From: Marinobacter sp. HL-58
GTDB taxonomy: Bacteria; Pseudomonadota; Gammaproteobacteria; Pseudomonadales; Oleiphilaceae
Length of the DNA: 64,000 nucleotides
Direction of reading: 5' to 3'
Assembly (NCBI RefSeq): GCF_001314605.1
Contig: NZ_LIHP01000017.1
Coordinates: forward strand, 111,184-175,183
Both the position numbers and the translations under genes were made by a program. The notes under the pieces were generated by a model that saw only the letters and a program-made list of their open reading frames with translations, did no database searches and was not told the origin of the DNA. Positions 55,755 through 64,000 of this stretch are shown here, piece by piece; positions within the stretch are counted from its first letter, which is position 1; every line of letters begins with the position of its first letter.

Positions 55755-56429
55755 TCATCGCCACTTTGCCTCACTCTCGCTCCAGCCTTCTTCACCAATC
55801 AGCGGTACGAACCTGACGCCACCCAGGTCTTCAGTCTGTGTTTTAGCAGCAGCAACGCGGGTAACCCGTAAAAGCTGTTGCCGGTGTTGGTCCGGGCCTG
55901 CCGGAATCACCAGGCGCCCGCCTATGACCAGCTGGCTGACCAGGGATTTCGGAACATCGGGCCCGCCTGCCGTTACCACAATAGCGTCATACGGGGCGTG
56001 TTCCGGCCAGCCAAGCGTGCCATCGCCGCAAAGAACCGCAACATTGTCATAGCCAAGCTCTTCCAGTCGTTCAGCGGCATGGTCCGCCAGTAACGGGTAG
56101 CGCTCGATCGTGTAAACCTGCTTCACAATACTGGCCAGAACAGCCGCGGCGTAGCCAGAGCCGGTGCCGATTTCCAGCACTTTATCATCCGGCCCGAGCT
56201 GCATTGCTTCTGTCATCAGGGCCACGATGTAGGGCTGGGAAATGGTCTGCCCTTCCTCGATTGGCAGCGGGGAGTCCCTGTAGGCAGAATCAACCAGGTC
56301 ACGGCCAACAAATGCCTCCCTCGGAACGGTCGCCATTGCTTTGAGGACCCGCTTGTCACTGATACCCCTTGCTTCCAGTAAATCAAGGAATTGCTGTTTA
56401 TCTTTGCGTTGGAACAGTTCCCTGGTCAT
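55755..56429 (-). CDS. pcm: Protein-L-isoaspartate O-methyltransferase
   Basis: The 224-residue enzyme repairs isoaspartyl residues with SAM. It shows the family block VPREAFVGRDLVDSAYRDSP, the GQTISQPYIVALMTEAM segment, and SAM motif I VLEIGTGSGYAAAVLA. The start at 56429 follows GGGGAGAT; an upstream open frame would overlap the next gene. It is usually next to surE and nlpD, but here lies between tRNA-Gly and a MOSC gene. Confidence 0.95.
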   Translation of the reverse strand: MTRELFQRKDKQQFLDLLEARGISDKRVLKAMATVPREAFVGRDLVDSAYRDSPLPIEEGQTISQPYIVALMTEAMQLGPDDKVLEIGTGSGYAAAVLASIVKQVYTIERYPLLADHAAERLEELGYDNVAVLCGDGTLGWPEHAPYDAIVVTAGGPDVPKSLVSQLVIGGRLVIPAGPDQHRQQLLRVTRVAAAKTQTEDLGGVRFVPLIGEEGWSESEAKWR

Positions 56430-56530
56430 GTCGGATCTCCCCGTCTTCCTCTTCGCTGCAGCCCCGGCCCGGCTTTGTCGGGTATACTCCGTGATCATGA
56501 TTTTATCACTACCCATGTTACGGGGGCGCC

Positions 56531-57340
56531 ATGCGGGTACATTCATTATACGTCTATCCGGTCAAATCCCTGGCCGGAATTCAGGTTACTTCCTTTCGTA
56601 TGGATGATTTCGGGCCGGAAGGCGATCGGCGATGGATGATTGTGGATGCGGACCGGGAGTTTGTTACCCAGCGCAGCAACCCGGAACTGGCCCGGATAAC
56701 AACCCGGTTGGCGGCGGGGCAGGTGTTCATCGATATCCCGGGGGAAGGGGAGTTCGCGCTCGTTCCGGGCCAGGAGGAATGCCGGGTAAGAGTCTGGCGG
56801 GACTGGGCCAAAGGGGTATACGGTGGCCAGGAGGCCTCCGGGGCCCTGTCCAGGTATTGCGGCCAGAACCTGCGATTCGTCTACATGCCTGATGATACTT
56901 TTCGCCGCGTTGATGCCAGCCGGGTTACCGAGTATCGTCGGGTCAGTTTCGCTGATGGCTTTCCATTCCTGATCACCAACCTTGCTTCGTTGGAAGAGCT
57001 GAATTGTCGGTTGGCCACGGCAGTGGAAATGCGCCGTTTCAGGCCCAATATCGTAGTAGATGGTGCCAGGCCGTGGGAGGAAGACAACTGGAAAGCGTTG
57101 TCTGTCGGCAGTTTCGAATTCAGCCTGGTAAAACCCTGCTCACGATGCGTCATGACCACCATAGACCCCGACGCCGGCACCAAATCGGCCGATCTGCAGC
57201 CACTGCGTGAACTCGGCACCTACCGGCGAACGCCAGACGGTGTGATCTTCGGAATGAATGCCATTCATGAATCAGCCGGGGAGATCCATGTGGGAAACCC
57301 GGTGACCCTTTTATCGACTGTAACCACGGAGAATCTGTAA
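56531..57340 (+). CDS. MOSC domain protein (YcbX-like, without ferredoxin domain)
   Basis: The 269-residue protein has an N-terminal MOSC beta-barrel domain (SLYVYPVKSLAGIQV, GDRRWMIVDADREFVTQRSN) and a MOSC domain with RFRPNIVVDGARPWEEDNWK and the molybdenum-ligand cysteine region KPCSRCVMTTIDPDAG. It resembles E. coli YcbX, which reduces N-hydroxylated compounds, but lacks the C-terminal ferredoxin domain, so an external electron donor is needed (inferred). The GTG start of uup follows after one base. Confidence 0.88.
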   Translation: MRVHSLYVYPVKSLAGIQVTSFRMDDFGPEGDRRWMIVDADREFVTQRSNPELARITTRLAAGQVFIDIPGEGEFALVPGQEECRVRVWRDWAKGVYGGQEASGALSRYCGQNLRFVYMPDDTFRRVDASRVTEYRRVSFADGFPFLITNLASLEELNCRLATAVEMRRFRPNIVVDGARPWEEDNWKALSVGSFEFSLVKPCSRCVMTTIDPDAGTKSADLQPLRELGTYRRTPDGVIFGMNAIHESAGEIHVGNPVTLLSTVTTENL

Positions 57341-57341
57341 C

Positions 57342-59273
57342 GTGCCATTGTTAACGCTGGATGCCGTATCCCTGGCCTTTGGCATGCAGCCATTGCTTGA
57401 CCAGGCCTCCATGACCATGGAGCCCGGAGAACGTGTTTGTCTTCTTGGACGAAACGGGGAAGGAAAATCCACCTTGCTGAAAATTGTCACCGGCGAGGTG
57501 GTGCCGGATGCTGGCACGGTGAGACTGGAAGACGGCGCGAAGCTGTCGGTATTGCCCCAGAATCTCCCGGTGAACGATACACGGACTGCCTATGAAGCGG
57601 TATCCGGTGCGTTTCCGGAAACCGGAGACCTGCTGGCGGAATTCCACCAGTTGTCCCAGAATGCGGATGAAGCCAGCCTTGACCGGATGATGAAGGTCCA
57701 GGAGCGCCTGGAAGCGCTTGATGGCTGGCGCCTTGACCAGAAGGTCGGCGCCATTCTCGCGCAGTACGGCATCGATCCGGATCAGCGGCTGAATACGCTT
57801 TCCGGTGGGTGGCAGAGGCGCGTACTGCTGGCCCGCGCACTGGTTACAGAGCCGGATGTACTGCTGCTGGACGAACCGACCAACCATCTTGATGTGCCGG
57901 CCATTGCCTGGCTGGAAGAGGCCCTGTCCCAGTTCCGCGGTGCGATACTCTTTGTCAGCCACGACCGGGCCTTTATCCGCAGGCTGGCAACCCGGATTGT
58001 GGAGCTTGACCGCGGCCACCTGGTGAGCTTTGCCGCCACCTATGACCGCTATCTGGACCTCAAGGAAAAGGCGCTGGAAGAAGAGGAGCGCCAGAATGCC
58101 CTGTTCGACAAGCGCCTGAAGCAGGAAGAAGCCTGGATACGCCAGGGCATCAAGGCGCGCAGAACCCGCAACATGGGCCGGGTGCGGGCGCTCAAGGCCA
58201 TGCGGGAGGAGCGGCGCCAGCGGCGCGAACGCGGGGGCACAGCCAGCTTCTCGGTGGAGGATGCTGCCCGATCCGGAAAGCTGGTGGTTGAAGCCCGTGA
58301 TGCCGGGTTCTCCTACCCTGATGGCACTCCGGTTATCCGGGATATGAACATGACGGTGCTGAGGGGTGACAAGATCGGCCTGGTTGGCGAAAACGGAACT
58401 GGTAAAACCACGCTGGTTCGCCTGCTTCTGGGGGACCTGAAGCCCACCGAAGGCCAAATCCGTTTGGGCACCAATCTTCAGGTTGCCTATTTTGATCAGC
58501 TTCGCGGTGAGCTGGATCTGGAACGCAACGCCCTGGATAACCTTTCTGAAGGGCGCGAGTTCATTGAAATCAACGGCCAGAGCAAGCACGTACTGGGGTA
58601 TTTGCAGGAATTTCTGTTCAGTCCGGAACGCGCCCGCTCCCCCGTGCGTGTATTTTCCGGTGGCGAACGGGCACGGTTGCTGCTTGCCAAGCTGTTCAGC
58701 AAACCGGCGAATATTCTGGTACTGGACGAACCCACCAACGATCTGGACGTGGAAACCCTGGAGTTGCTGGAGTCCCGTCTGGTGGAGTTTGCCGGTACTG
58801 TCGTTGTGATCAGTCACGACCGGGAGTTTCTCGACAATGTGGCGACCGACACCGTATTTCTGGATGGCTCTGGTAAAGTAGCCGAGTTTGTCGGTGGATA
58901 TACCGACTGGCGACGGCAGGGTGGCCGGTTTCCTTCCGAGGGAGGAAATCGCAAGGCGACAAAGCCGCCAGGGAATGACAGGCCGGCGCCAGCTGCAGAG
59001 CCGGCGCCGGTAACGTCCGGTACCGGATCGGCGAAGGCAAAGCCCGCCAAACTGAGCTACAAACTGAAACTCGAACTGGAACAGCTACCGGGCCAGATCG
59101 AAGAACTGGAGAGCGAGTTGGAAGATCTTCGACAACGGATTTCGGACCCGGAGTTCTATTCCGGCCCTGCGGACAGCGTATCCGCAACCCTTGCAGATCT
59201 TGCCGATAAGGAAGCCCGTCTGGAAAAGATAATTGAGCGGTGGATGGAGCTGGAGGAACAGGCTGATCAATGA
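57342..59273 (+). CDS. uup: ABC-F ATPase Uup
   Basis: The 643-residue soluble protein has two ABC cassettes: GRNGEGKST with LSGGWQRRVLLARAL and LLLDEPTNHLD in the first; GENGTGKTT with FSGGERARLLLAKLF and LVLDEPTNDLD in the second. It has the ABC-F interdomain linker rich in Arg and a C-terminal coiled coil (about 570-640) typical of Uup, after a Pro/Ala-rich spacer. Uup acts on ribosomes or branched DNA in E. coli. The start is GTG at 57342 with GGAGA upstream. Its stop overlaps the next start (ATGA). Confidence 0.93.
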   Translation: MPLLTLDAVSLAFGMQPLLDQASMTMEPGERVCLLGRNGEGKSTLLKIVTGEVVPDAGTVRLEDGAKLSVLPQNLPVNDTRTAYEAVSGAFPETGDLLAEFHQLSQNADEASLDRMMKVQERLEALDGWRLDQKVGAILAQYGIDPDQRLNTLSGGWQRRVLLARALVTEPDVLLLDEPTNHLDVPAIAWLEEALSQFRGAILFVSHDRAFIRRLATRIVELDRGHLVSFAATYDRYLDLKEKALEEEERQNALFDKRLKQEEAWIRQGIKARRTRNMGRVRALKAMREERRQRRERGGTASFSVEDAARSGKLVVEARDAGFSYPDGTPVIRDMNMTVLRGDKIGLVGENGTGKTTLVRLLLGDLKPTEGQIRLGTNLQVAYFDQLRGELDLERNALDNLSEGREFIEINGQSKHVLGYLQEFLFSPERARSPVRVFSGGERARLLLAKLFSKPANILVLDEPTNDLDVETLELLESRLVEFAGTVVVISHDREFLDNVATDTVFLDGSGKVAEFVGGYTDWRRQGGRFPSEGGNRKATKPPGNDRPAPAAEPAPVTSGTGSAKAKPAKLSYKLKLELEQLPGQIEELESELEDLRQRISDPEFYSGPADSVSATLADLADKEARLEKIIERWMELEEQADQ

Positions 59274-59941
59274 ACGTAACATACCAATTCAGATTTGAAG
59301 ACAAGCGGTCCGTGGAGTTCAGGGTCACGGACCAACCGGCAGACGCGAAAGGCAAGCTGCCGGCGTGGACGAGGCTGGAGCACTGCCAGTGCACCAACTG
59401 CCCCCTGAAAGCAGCGGATTCGCCCCAGTGCCCGGCTGCAGTAGAGATACTGCCGGTGGTCAACGAATTCCAGGCTGAAGACGCCTATCAGAAGGTGGAC
59501 GTGATTGTTACCGATGACCGCAGGACCTATTCCAAATCCACTACCCTGGAGGAGGCGCTACGCTCTCTCCTTGGTCTTAAAATGGCCACCAGTGGGTGCC
59601 CGGTGTTGTCTGAACTGAAATCCATGGCGGTGCATCACCTGCCGTTTGCCAGCAATGACGAGTTCATCATGAGAAGTGTTTCCCATTACCTGCTCGAGCA
59701 GTATCTGGCGAAACGCAATCACCAGGAACCGGACTGGGATCTGAAAGGGCTGGTGGAAAGGAATCAACGCCTGCAGCTGGTGAATCAGGCCCTGTGGCAG
59801 CGCATTCATTCGGTCTGCAAGGGTGACAGCAACCTCAAAGCACTGTTGAACTTCTTCTCCATGGCCTCCAGTGTCAGCTTTTCCCTGGAAAGCCAGCTGC
59901 GCAAGCTGGAGGCTAAAATGCGGGGGGATGGCGCCCTGTAA
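59270..59941 (+). CDS. Unrecognised protein with CxCxxC cysteine cluster
   Basis: The 223-residue soluble protein overlaps the uup stop by four bases (ATGA), so it is translationally coupled to Uup. Near the N-terminus, Cys39, Cys41, Cys44 and Cys54 form C-x-C-x2-C-x9-C, a possible metal or Fe-S site; Cys110 and His122-His123 lie further on. The rest is mostly helical (HYLLEQYLAKRNHQEPDWDL, LRKLEAKMRGDGAL). I do not recognise a characterised family and propose no function. A hairpin covers the stop codon. Confidence 0.7.
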   Translation: MNVTYQFRFEDKRSVEFRVTDQPADAKGKLPAWTRLEHCQCTNCPLKAADSPQCPAAVEILPVVNEFQAEDAYQKVDVIVTDDRRTYSKSTTLEEALRSLLGLKMATSGCPVLSELKSMAVHHLPFASNDEFIMRSVSHYLLEQYLAKRNHQEPDWDLKGLVERNQRLQLVNQALWQRIHSVCKGDSNLKALLNFFSMASSVSFSLESQLRKLEAKMRGDGAL

Positions 59942-59951
59942 GGCGCCATCC
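59926..59951. terminator. Stem-loop over the stop codon between convergent genes
   Basis: A perfect 10-bp stem (GGATGGCGCC / GGCGCCATCC) encloses a 6-base loop that contains the TAA stop. It lies between the cysteine-cluster gene and the convergent stress-protein gene. No T run follows. Confidence 0.55.
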
Positions 59952-59968
59952 GTCAATGTCGGTAAGGA

Positions 59969-60400
59969 TTACTTGATCCGAACTGCCAGCACGTCGCACA
60001 CGGTTCCATGCAGAACGCCATTGGCAGTGGAGCCAAGAAGCAGCTGAAATCCCCTGCGCCCGTGGCTTCCCACAATCACCAGATCCACGTTCTGTTCTTT
60101 CGACAGGCGGTGGATTTCCGACTCGGGGCGGCCAACGGTCACTACCTGGTTGTCCCTGGATATTCCGTATTGATCGCCGTACTGTGCAAGCTGATCCTTG
60201 GCTGCCTTGTCCAGTTGATCCTGGAGTTCCGTCAGGTCCATGGGAATATCACCACCATAAGCGTAGCCCACGGGCTCCACCACGTGTGCCAGCATGAGTT
60301 GTGCACCATGGGCCTTGCTGACTTCCACGGCCTTTTCAAGAACCTGTGGGGCTTCTTCTGTCAGATCAATGGCCACCAGAATTTTTTGATAGATTGACAT
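59969..60400 (-). CDS. Universal stress protein, UspA family
   Basis: The 143-residue protein begins YQKILVAIDLTEEAPQVL and ends with the ATP-binding signature VGSHGRRGFQLLLGSTANGV (G-x2-G-x9-G-S). Such proteins form dimers in the cytoplasm and respond to stress; the role here is unknown. AAGGAG lies upstream of ATG 60400. Confidence 0.93.
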   Translation of the reverse strand: MSIYQKILVAIDLTEEAPQVLEKAVEVSKAHGAQLMLAHVVEPVGYAYGGDIPMDLTELQDQLDKAAKDQLAQYGDQYGISRDNQVVTVGRPESEIHRLSKEQNVDLVIVGSHGRRGFQLLLGSTANGVLHGTVCDVLAVRIK

Positions 60401-60503
60401 CGCATCGCTCCTTCGCGGATGAAGTCTGTATCGGGGCTTATCCAGGAAACACTGTACTCCAAAAGTGTAAACGAATACTGACGAGCATCAAATCAATCAG
60501 GTA

Positions 60504-61325
60504 TCAGGCGTCTTCCCTTAACAGGTCAATGGTAGTGGCCAGGCCCTTCAGAATGCCTTTGGAATAGCGGTCAATCACAAATGCAACGTTGTTGTCGTTG
60601 TAGTTGATGTAGGAGCCGCGGATAAATTCCCACTTTGATGTCAGATCATTGAGCGTTTTTTTCAGCTGCCCCTCGGCATTACCTTCGGAGACCTCGGCAA
60701 TGAGGAGATCGAATTCTCTTGCCTGCTCATCAAGTGCCATGTCGTCCGATGAGCCCTGGAAGGTCTGGGAAACCGACGAGTGTGTGCGGGCGGAATACTT
60801 GGCCATCATCTGCGCCATGGTAACTGCTGCGGAGCGAGCGGCCTCAATCCTGTTGTTGATCTCCGTTTCCGAGCTTTCCTGGGCCACGGCGTACATTTCA
60901 GTCGCGACCTGGCTCATCATCAGTGCCTGGTTGGCCATGTCGGAAACCAGGCGCAGGTCCGGGTAACCGGTGTTGCGCACATCGTTGATGTTGCTGCGCA
61001 TCAGGTCTTTAAACTTATCGAATTCCACGTTGAGGCTTTCAACCTGGTCGGAGGACAGAACACCGGCGGTGCTGTCTGCGACCGAGTTCATGGAGTCATT
61101 GGCTTCGTTGATGGCGGCAACAATTTCGTTCAGGGTTTCTGTGTCACCCGATGAACTGAAACGGTAGTAGGCATCCAGTGCCATGTAATTACTGATGCGG
61201 AAGTTGTGCAGGTCGTAGAGAAAGCCGTCCCCTCCGTCTTCCTGTGCACGAACAGTGAACGAAGTAATCAGCAACAGTATCAGGGCGGTTACAAGTGAGC
61301 GTACCCGCAGGCGAGCGTCTTTCAT
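60504..61325 (-). CDS. Secreted helical protein, possible PilJ-type sensor domain without signalling module
   Basis: The 273-residue precursor has a signal peptide (LVTALILLLITSFTVRA) followed by a mature part that is almost entirely predicted helix. The pattern, with methionine-rich helices (NQALMMSQVATEMYAVAQES) and repeated heptads, recalls the periplasmic four-helix domains of PilJ/NarX-like receptors, but no second membrane helix or signalling domain follows. ACGGAGA precedes the start. I do not recognise a specific family. The gene is divergent from fadB. Confidence 0.65.
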   Translation of the reverse strand: MKDARLRVRSLVTALILLLITSFTVRAQEDGGDGFLYDLHNFRISNYMALDAYYRFSSSGDTETLNEIVAAINEANDSMNSVADSTAGVLSSDQVESLNVEFDKFKDLMRSNINDVRNTGYPDLRLVSDMANQALMMSQVATEMYAVAQESSETEINNRIEAARSAAVTMAQMMAKYSARTHSSVSQTFQGSSDDMALDEQAREFDLLIAEVSEGNAEGQLKKTLNDLTSKWEFIRGSYINYNDNNVAFVIDRYSKGILKGLATTIDLLREDA

Positions 61326-61770
61326 CGGATGGGTCTCCGTAAGGCTGTTTTATTATTGTGGACTAAAGTCTTAATCCGAAGGTAAAGTAACTGGGCCGGC
61401 CAATCAAGCAGTTTTGCGGGGCGGGGCAGGGGTAAATGTAAACAAATTTAAAATTTACGTGATGAACTTCCTGTTTCTTCTGCATACATCGTTGTAGTTG
61501 CTTGATAAACAACAATTCCATTCCCCTCCAGAGGCCGTTCGGCTGATCATTCGGAGGCAGGCCGGGTTGATTCTTCCAGAAACAAATTGACAAACGAGCT
61601 GTTTTTTTTCATCGTGTCATCCCACGATTCAAACGACTGTATGAATTCTGGATCGGTTGATCGGGGTAGTGATCAAAAATAGTGACCGAAATCTCGCTGC
61701 ATCAGCGGCCGTTAGGCGAACGCTTGTGCGGCTGTTACAGCAGTTCCAAACACAGACTGGAGATCAGTTG
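61326..61770. other. 445-base intergenic region between secreted-protein gene and fadB
   Basis: No gene is supported here; a 76-codon reverse-strand open frame has no ribosome binding site or recognisable protein pattern. The region is AT-rich around 61430-61460, where GTAAAT and ATTTAC form a short inverted repeat (61432-61437 and 61453-61458). TTGACA at 61587 is a possible -35 box for fadB, without a good -10. A palindrome at 61627-61646 is annotated separately. Confidence 0.6.
61627..61646. promoter_or_regulatory. PsrA-like palindrome upstream of fadB
   Basis: ATTCAAAC-GACT-GTATGAAT is an imperfect dyad with 7 of 8 arm bases paired. It fits the reported Pseudomonas PsrA motif, G/CAAAC-N2-4-GTTTG/C, at all but one base. 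A weaker form, CAAAC-GAGCT-GTTT, lies at 61591-61604. PsrA represses fadBA in Pseudomonas and is released by long-chain fatty acids; the same control is inferred. Confidence 0.5.
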
Positions 61771-63918
61771 ATGATTTACGAAGGTAAAGCCATCACGGTT
61801 AAAGAGATCGAAGGCGGGATCGCTCAGTTGAACTTTGACTTGCAGGGCGAGTCAGTGAACAAGTTCAACCGTCTGACGATTGAAGAGCTCCGCGCCGCGA
61901 CTGACAAGCTGGAAGCGAAGAAAGGCCTGAAGGGCCTGGTCGTTACCAGCTCCAAGGACAGTTTTATTGTTGGTGCCGATATTACTGAATTCACCGACCT
62001 GTTCGCAGGGCCGGAAGAAGACCTGGTTGCCAACAACCTGAAAGCCAACGAAGTATTCAGCGCTATTGAAGATCTGCCTTTTCCCACCGTGACCGCGATC
62101 AACGGTATGGCCCTGGGTGGCGGCTTCGAAATGTGCCTGGCTACCGATTACCGGGTAATGGACAAGAAGGCGAAAGTAGGCCTTCCGGAAGTGAAGCTGG
62201 GCATTTTCCCGGGCTTCGGCGGCACTGTTCGGCTGTCACGCCTCGTTGGTGTTGATTATGCCGTGGAGTGGATCTGTGGCGGCACCGAGAACCGTGCCGA
62301 CAAGGCCCTGAAAGTTGGCGCCGTGGACGCAGTTCTTGAGTCTGACCAGCTGGTAGAGGCAGCCGTAGGCATCATCAATCAGTGCAACGAAGGCAAGCTG
62401 GACTACCAGGCCCGTCGTGAAGAGAAGAAGGGCAAGATCAAGCTGAATGCCATGGAAAGCATGATGGCGTTCGAGATCTCCAAGGCGTTCGTGGCCGGCC
62501 AGGCCGGCAAGAACTACCCGGCGCCGGTTGAGGCCATCAAGGTGATGCAGAAGCACGCCGGTCTGACCCGTGACAAGGCAATCGAGGTTGAGGCCAAGGG
62601 CTTCGCCAAGATGGCCAAGACCAATGTGGCCGCGTGCCTGGTTGGTTTGTTCCTGAATGACCAGGAGCTGAAGAAAAAGGCCAAGGCCTGGGAAAAAGAG
62701 GCCAACGAGGTGAAGCTGGCGGCCGTATTGGGCGCTGGTATCATGGGCGGTGGCGTTGCTTTCCAGTCTGCACTCAAAGGCACACCTATCCTGATGAAGG
62801 ATATCAATCAGGATGGCATCGCTCTTGGCCTGAAAGAAGCCAAGAAGCTGCTGACCAAGCGCATCGACAAGGGCAAGATGAAGCCCGACCAGATGGCGGA
62901 CGTTCTGAACAACATCACGCCCACACTGAACTACGGCGATTTCAAGAACGTCGACCTGGTGGTCGAAGCTGTTGTTGAAAACCCGAAAGTAAAAGATGCG
63001 GTTCTGCGTGAGACCGAGGACAACGTTCGCGAAGACGCGATTCTGACTTCCAACACCTCCACCATTTCCATCGACCTTCTGGCCAAGAACCTGAAGCGTC
63101 CGGAAAACTTCTGCGGCATGCATTTCTTCAACCCGGTACACATGATGCCGCTGGTTGAGGTCATTCGTGGCAAGAAGACCAGTGACCGCGCTATCGCGAC
63201 CACTGTTGCCTACGCCAAGGCAATGGGCAAGACCCCGATCGTAGTCAACGACTGCCCAGGCTTCCTGGTTAACCGGGTGTTGTTCCCGTACTTCGGTGGT
63301 TTCTCCGGCCTTGTTCGTGACGGCGCTGATTTCCAGCACGTCGACAAGGTGATGGAGAAGTTCGGCTGGCCCATGGGCCCGGCCTACCTGCTGGATGTGG
63401 TTGGCATGGACACTGCCAAACACGCCAACGAGGTGATGGCAGAAGGTTTCCCCGAGCGCATGAAGGCCGACTTCAAGTCTGCCGTGGAAGTGATGTTCGA
63501 GAACAACCGTTATGGCCAGAAGAACGACAAGGGTTTCTACAAGTATGAGACCGACCGGAAAGGTAAGCAGAAAAAGGTTGTAGACGAAGAGACCTACAAG
63601 CTGATCGAGCCGGTTGTTCAGGGTAAGAACGATTTCAGTGACGAGGATATCATCGCCCGGATGATGATTCCGCTGTGCCTGGAAACTGTTCGCTGCCTCG
63701 AAGACGGCATCGTCGAAGATCCGGCTGATGCCGACATGGGCCTGATCTTCGGTATCGGCTTCCCGCCGTTCCGTGGTGGTGCCCTGCGTTATATCGACGA
63801 TATGGGTGTGGACAAGTTCGTCGAGCTGGCAGACAAGTTTGCAGATCTTGGTCCCCTGTACCACCCGACCGAGAAGCTGCGTGAAATGGCCAAGACTGGC
63901 GAAAAGTTCTTTGGCTAA
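61771..63918 (+). CDS. fadB: Fatty acid oxidation complex alpha subunit
   Basis: The 715-residue multifunctional protein has an N-terminal enoyl-CoA hydratase/isomerase domain ([38 protein letters not shown] with its catalytic Glu, and [20 protein letters not shown]) and a 3-hydroxyacyl-CoA dehydrogenase part ([20 protein letters not shown] with the NAD motif, and [20 protein letters not shown] with the catalytic His). It acts in beta-oxidation with FadA, whose gene follows 33 bases later. ATG 61771 follows GGAGAT; the open frame begins further upstream without a ribosome binding site. Confidence 0.97.
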   Translation: MIYEGKAITVKEIEGGIAQLNFDLQGESVNKFNRLTIEELRAATDKLEAKKGLKGLVVTSSKDSFIVGADITEFTDLFAGPEEDLVANNLKANEVFSAIEDLPFPTVTAINGMALGGGFEMCLATDYRVMDKKAKVGLPEVKLGIFPGFGGTVRLSRLVGVDYAVEWICGGTENRADKALKVGAVDAVLESDQLVEAAVGIINQCNEGKLDYQARREEKKGKIKLNAMESMMAFEISKAFVAGQAGKNYPAPVEAIKVMQKHAGLTRDKAIEVEAKGFAKMAKTNVAACLVGLFLNDQELKKKAKAWEKEANEVKLAAVLGAGIMGGGVAFQSALKGTPILMKDINQDGIALGLKEAKKLLTKRIDKGKMKPDQMADVLNNITPTLNYGDFKNVDLVVEAVVENPKVKDAVLRETEDNVREDAILTSNTSTISIDLLAKNLKRPENFCGMHFFNPVHMMPLVEVIRGKKTSDRAIATTVAYAKAMGKTPIVVNDCPGFLVNRVLFPYFGGFSGLVRDGADFQHVDKVMEKFGWPMGPAYLLDVVGMDTAKHANEVMAEGFPERMKADFKSAVEVMFENNRYGQKNDKGFYKYETDRKGKQKKVVDEETYKLIEPVVQGKNDFSDEDIIARMMIPLCLETVRCLEDGIVEDPADADMGLIFGIGFPPFRGGALRYIDDMGVDKFVELADKFADLGPLYHPTEKLREMAKTGEKFFG

Positions 63919-63951
63919 CCCTGAACGAGATTTCCGAACGGAGAAAGAACT

Positions 63952-64000
63952 ATGAGCCTTAATCCGAGAGACGTTGTCGTCGTCGATTGCGTGCGGACTC
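63952..64000 (+). CDS. fadA: 3-ketoacyl-CoA thiolase FadA, 5' end only
   Basis: Sixteen codons are present before the window ends: MSLNPRDVVVVDCVRT, the conserved thiolase N-terminus. The start follows CGGAG. It is the beta subunit of the fatty acid oxidation complex and is cotranscribed with fadB. Confidence 0.9.
   Translation, partial: MSLNPRDVVVVDCVRT

Noticed and set aside
57351..58817. A 488-codon reverse-strand open frame inside uup
   Set aside because: Same reason: codon-biased antisense of a conserved ABC-F gene, no ribosome binding site or family.
61363..61593. A 76-codon reverse-strand open frame in the fadB upstream gap
   Set aside because: No ribosome binding site, biased composition, overlaps the likely promoter region of the secreted-protein gene.
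62236..63864. A 542-codon open frame on the reverse strand inside fadB
   Set aside because: It is the antisense shadow of a clearly coding, highly conserved gene in GC-rich DNA; the peptide is histidine/glutamine-rich and resembles no protein.

Overview
The window is a stretch of chromosome from a motile, aerobic marine gammaproteobacterium. Gene order and protein sequences point to Marinobacter or a close relative. Supporting signs are Pseudomonas-like synteny (suhB-trmJ-cysE-iscR-iscS, then ndk-rlmN-pilF-rodZ-ispG-hisS-yfgM-bamB-der), sigma-54-type promoters in front of flagellar genes, long-form QueF, fatty-acid oxidation genes, and moderately high GC. Species assignment is inference; no search was run.

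Layout. 1-12.7 kb: the 3' end of an acyl-CoA synthetase gene, a hot-dog thioesterase-like protein, a ferric-iron ABC transporter (binding protein and fused permease, no ATPase gene), a PilZ protein with a lipoprotein, an HD-GYP protein that has lost its HD pair, a second lipoprotein, a YadG/YadH ABC exporter, queF, a MASE2 adenylate cyclase and a small nitroreductase. 12.8-24.2 kb: an uninterrupted flgBCDEFGHIJKL cluster with sigma-54-type promoter matches before flgB and flgF and a greatly enlarged hook protein. 24.2-29.9 kb: tRNA-Leu(CAA), queA-tgt, yajC-secD-secF, closed by a strong terminator. 30-43.8 kb: suhB (reverse strand, active site degenerate), trmJ, cysE, an IscR-type promoter, iscR-iscS, then directly ndk with no iscU/iscA/hscBA/fdx, followed by rlmN-pilF-rodZ-ispG-hisS-yfgM-bamB-der.

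43.8-64 kb: a reverse-strand unit of a GGDEF/EAL protein, ackA and pta; a 53-residue membrane protein; tRNA-Glu(UUC); a TIGR01777-type epimerase; a short CbiX-like chelatase; a DUF924 protein; a TetR regulator; two divergent L,D-transpeptidases of different families; tRNA-Gly(GCC); pcm; a MOSC protein; the ABC-F ATPase uup overlapping a cysteine-motif protein; a universal stress protein; a secreted helical protein; and fadB with the start of fadA behind a palindrome that resembles PsrA sites.

No phage, insertion sequence, CRISPR array or obvious genomic island was seen. I found no convincing wholly new multi-gene system; the window is mostly conserved core genome. The most unusual points are a SuhB ortholog without its catalytic metal ligands, the contracted isc locus, the altered HD-GYP protein, the roughly 170-residue insertion in FlgE, and a few small or unrecognised genes tied to known partners by overlap.
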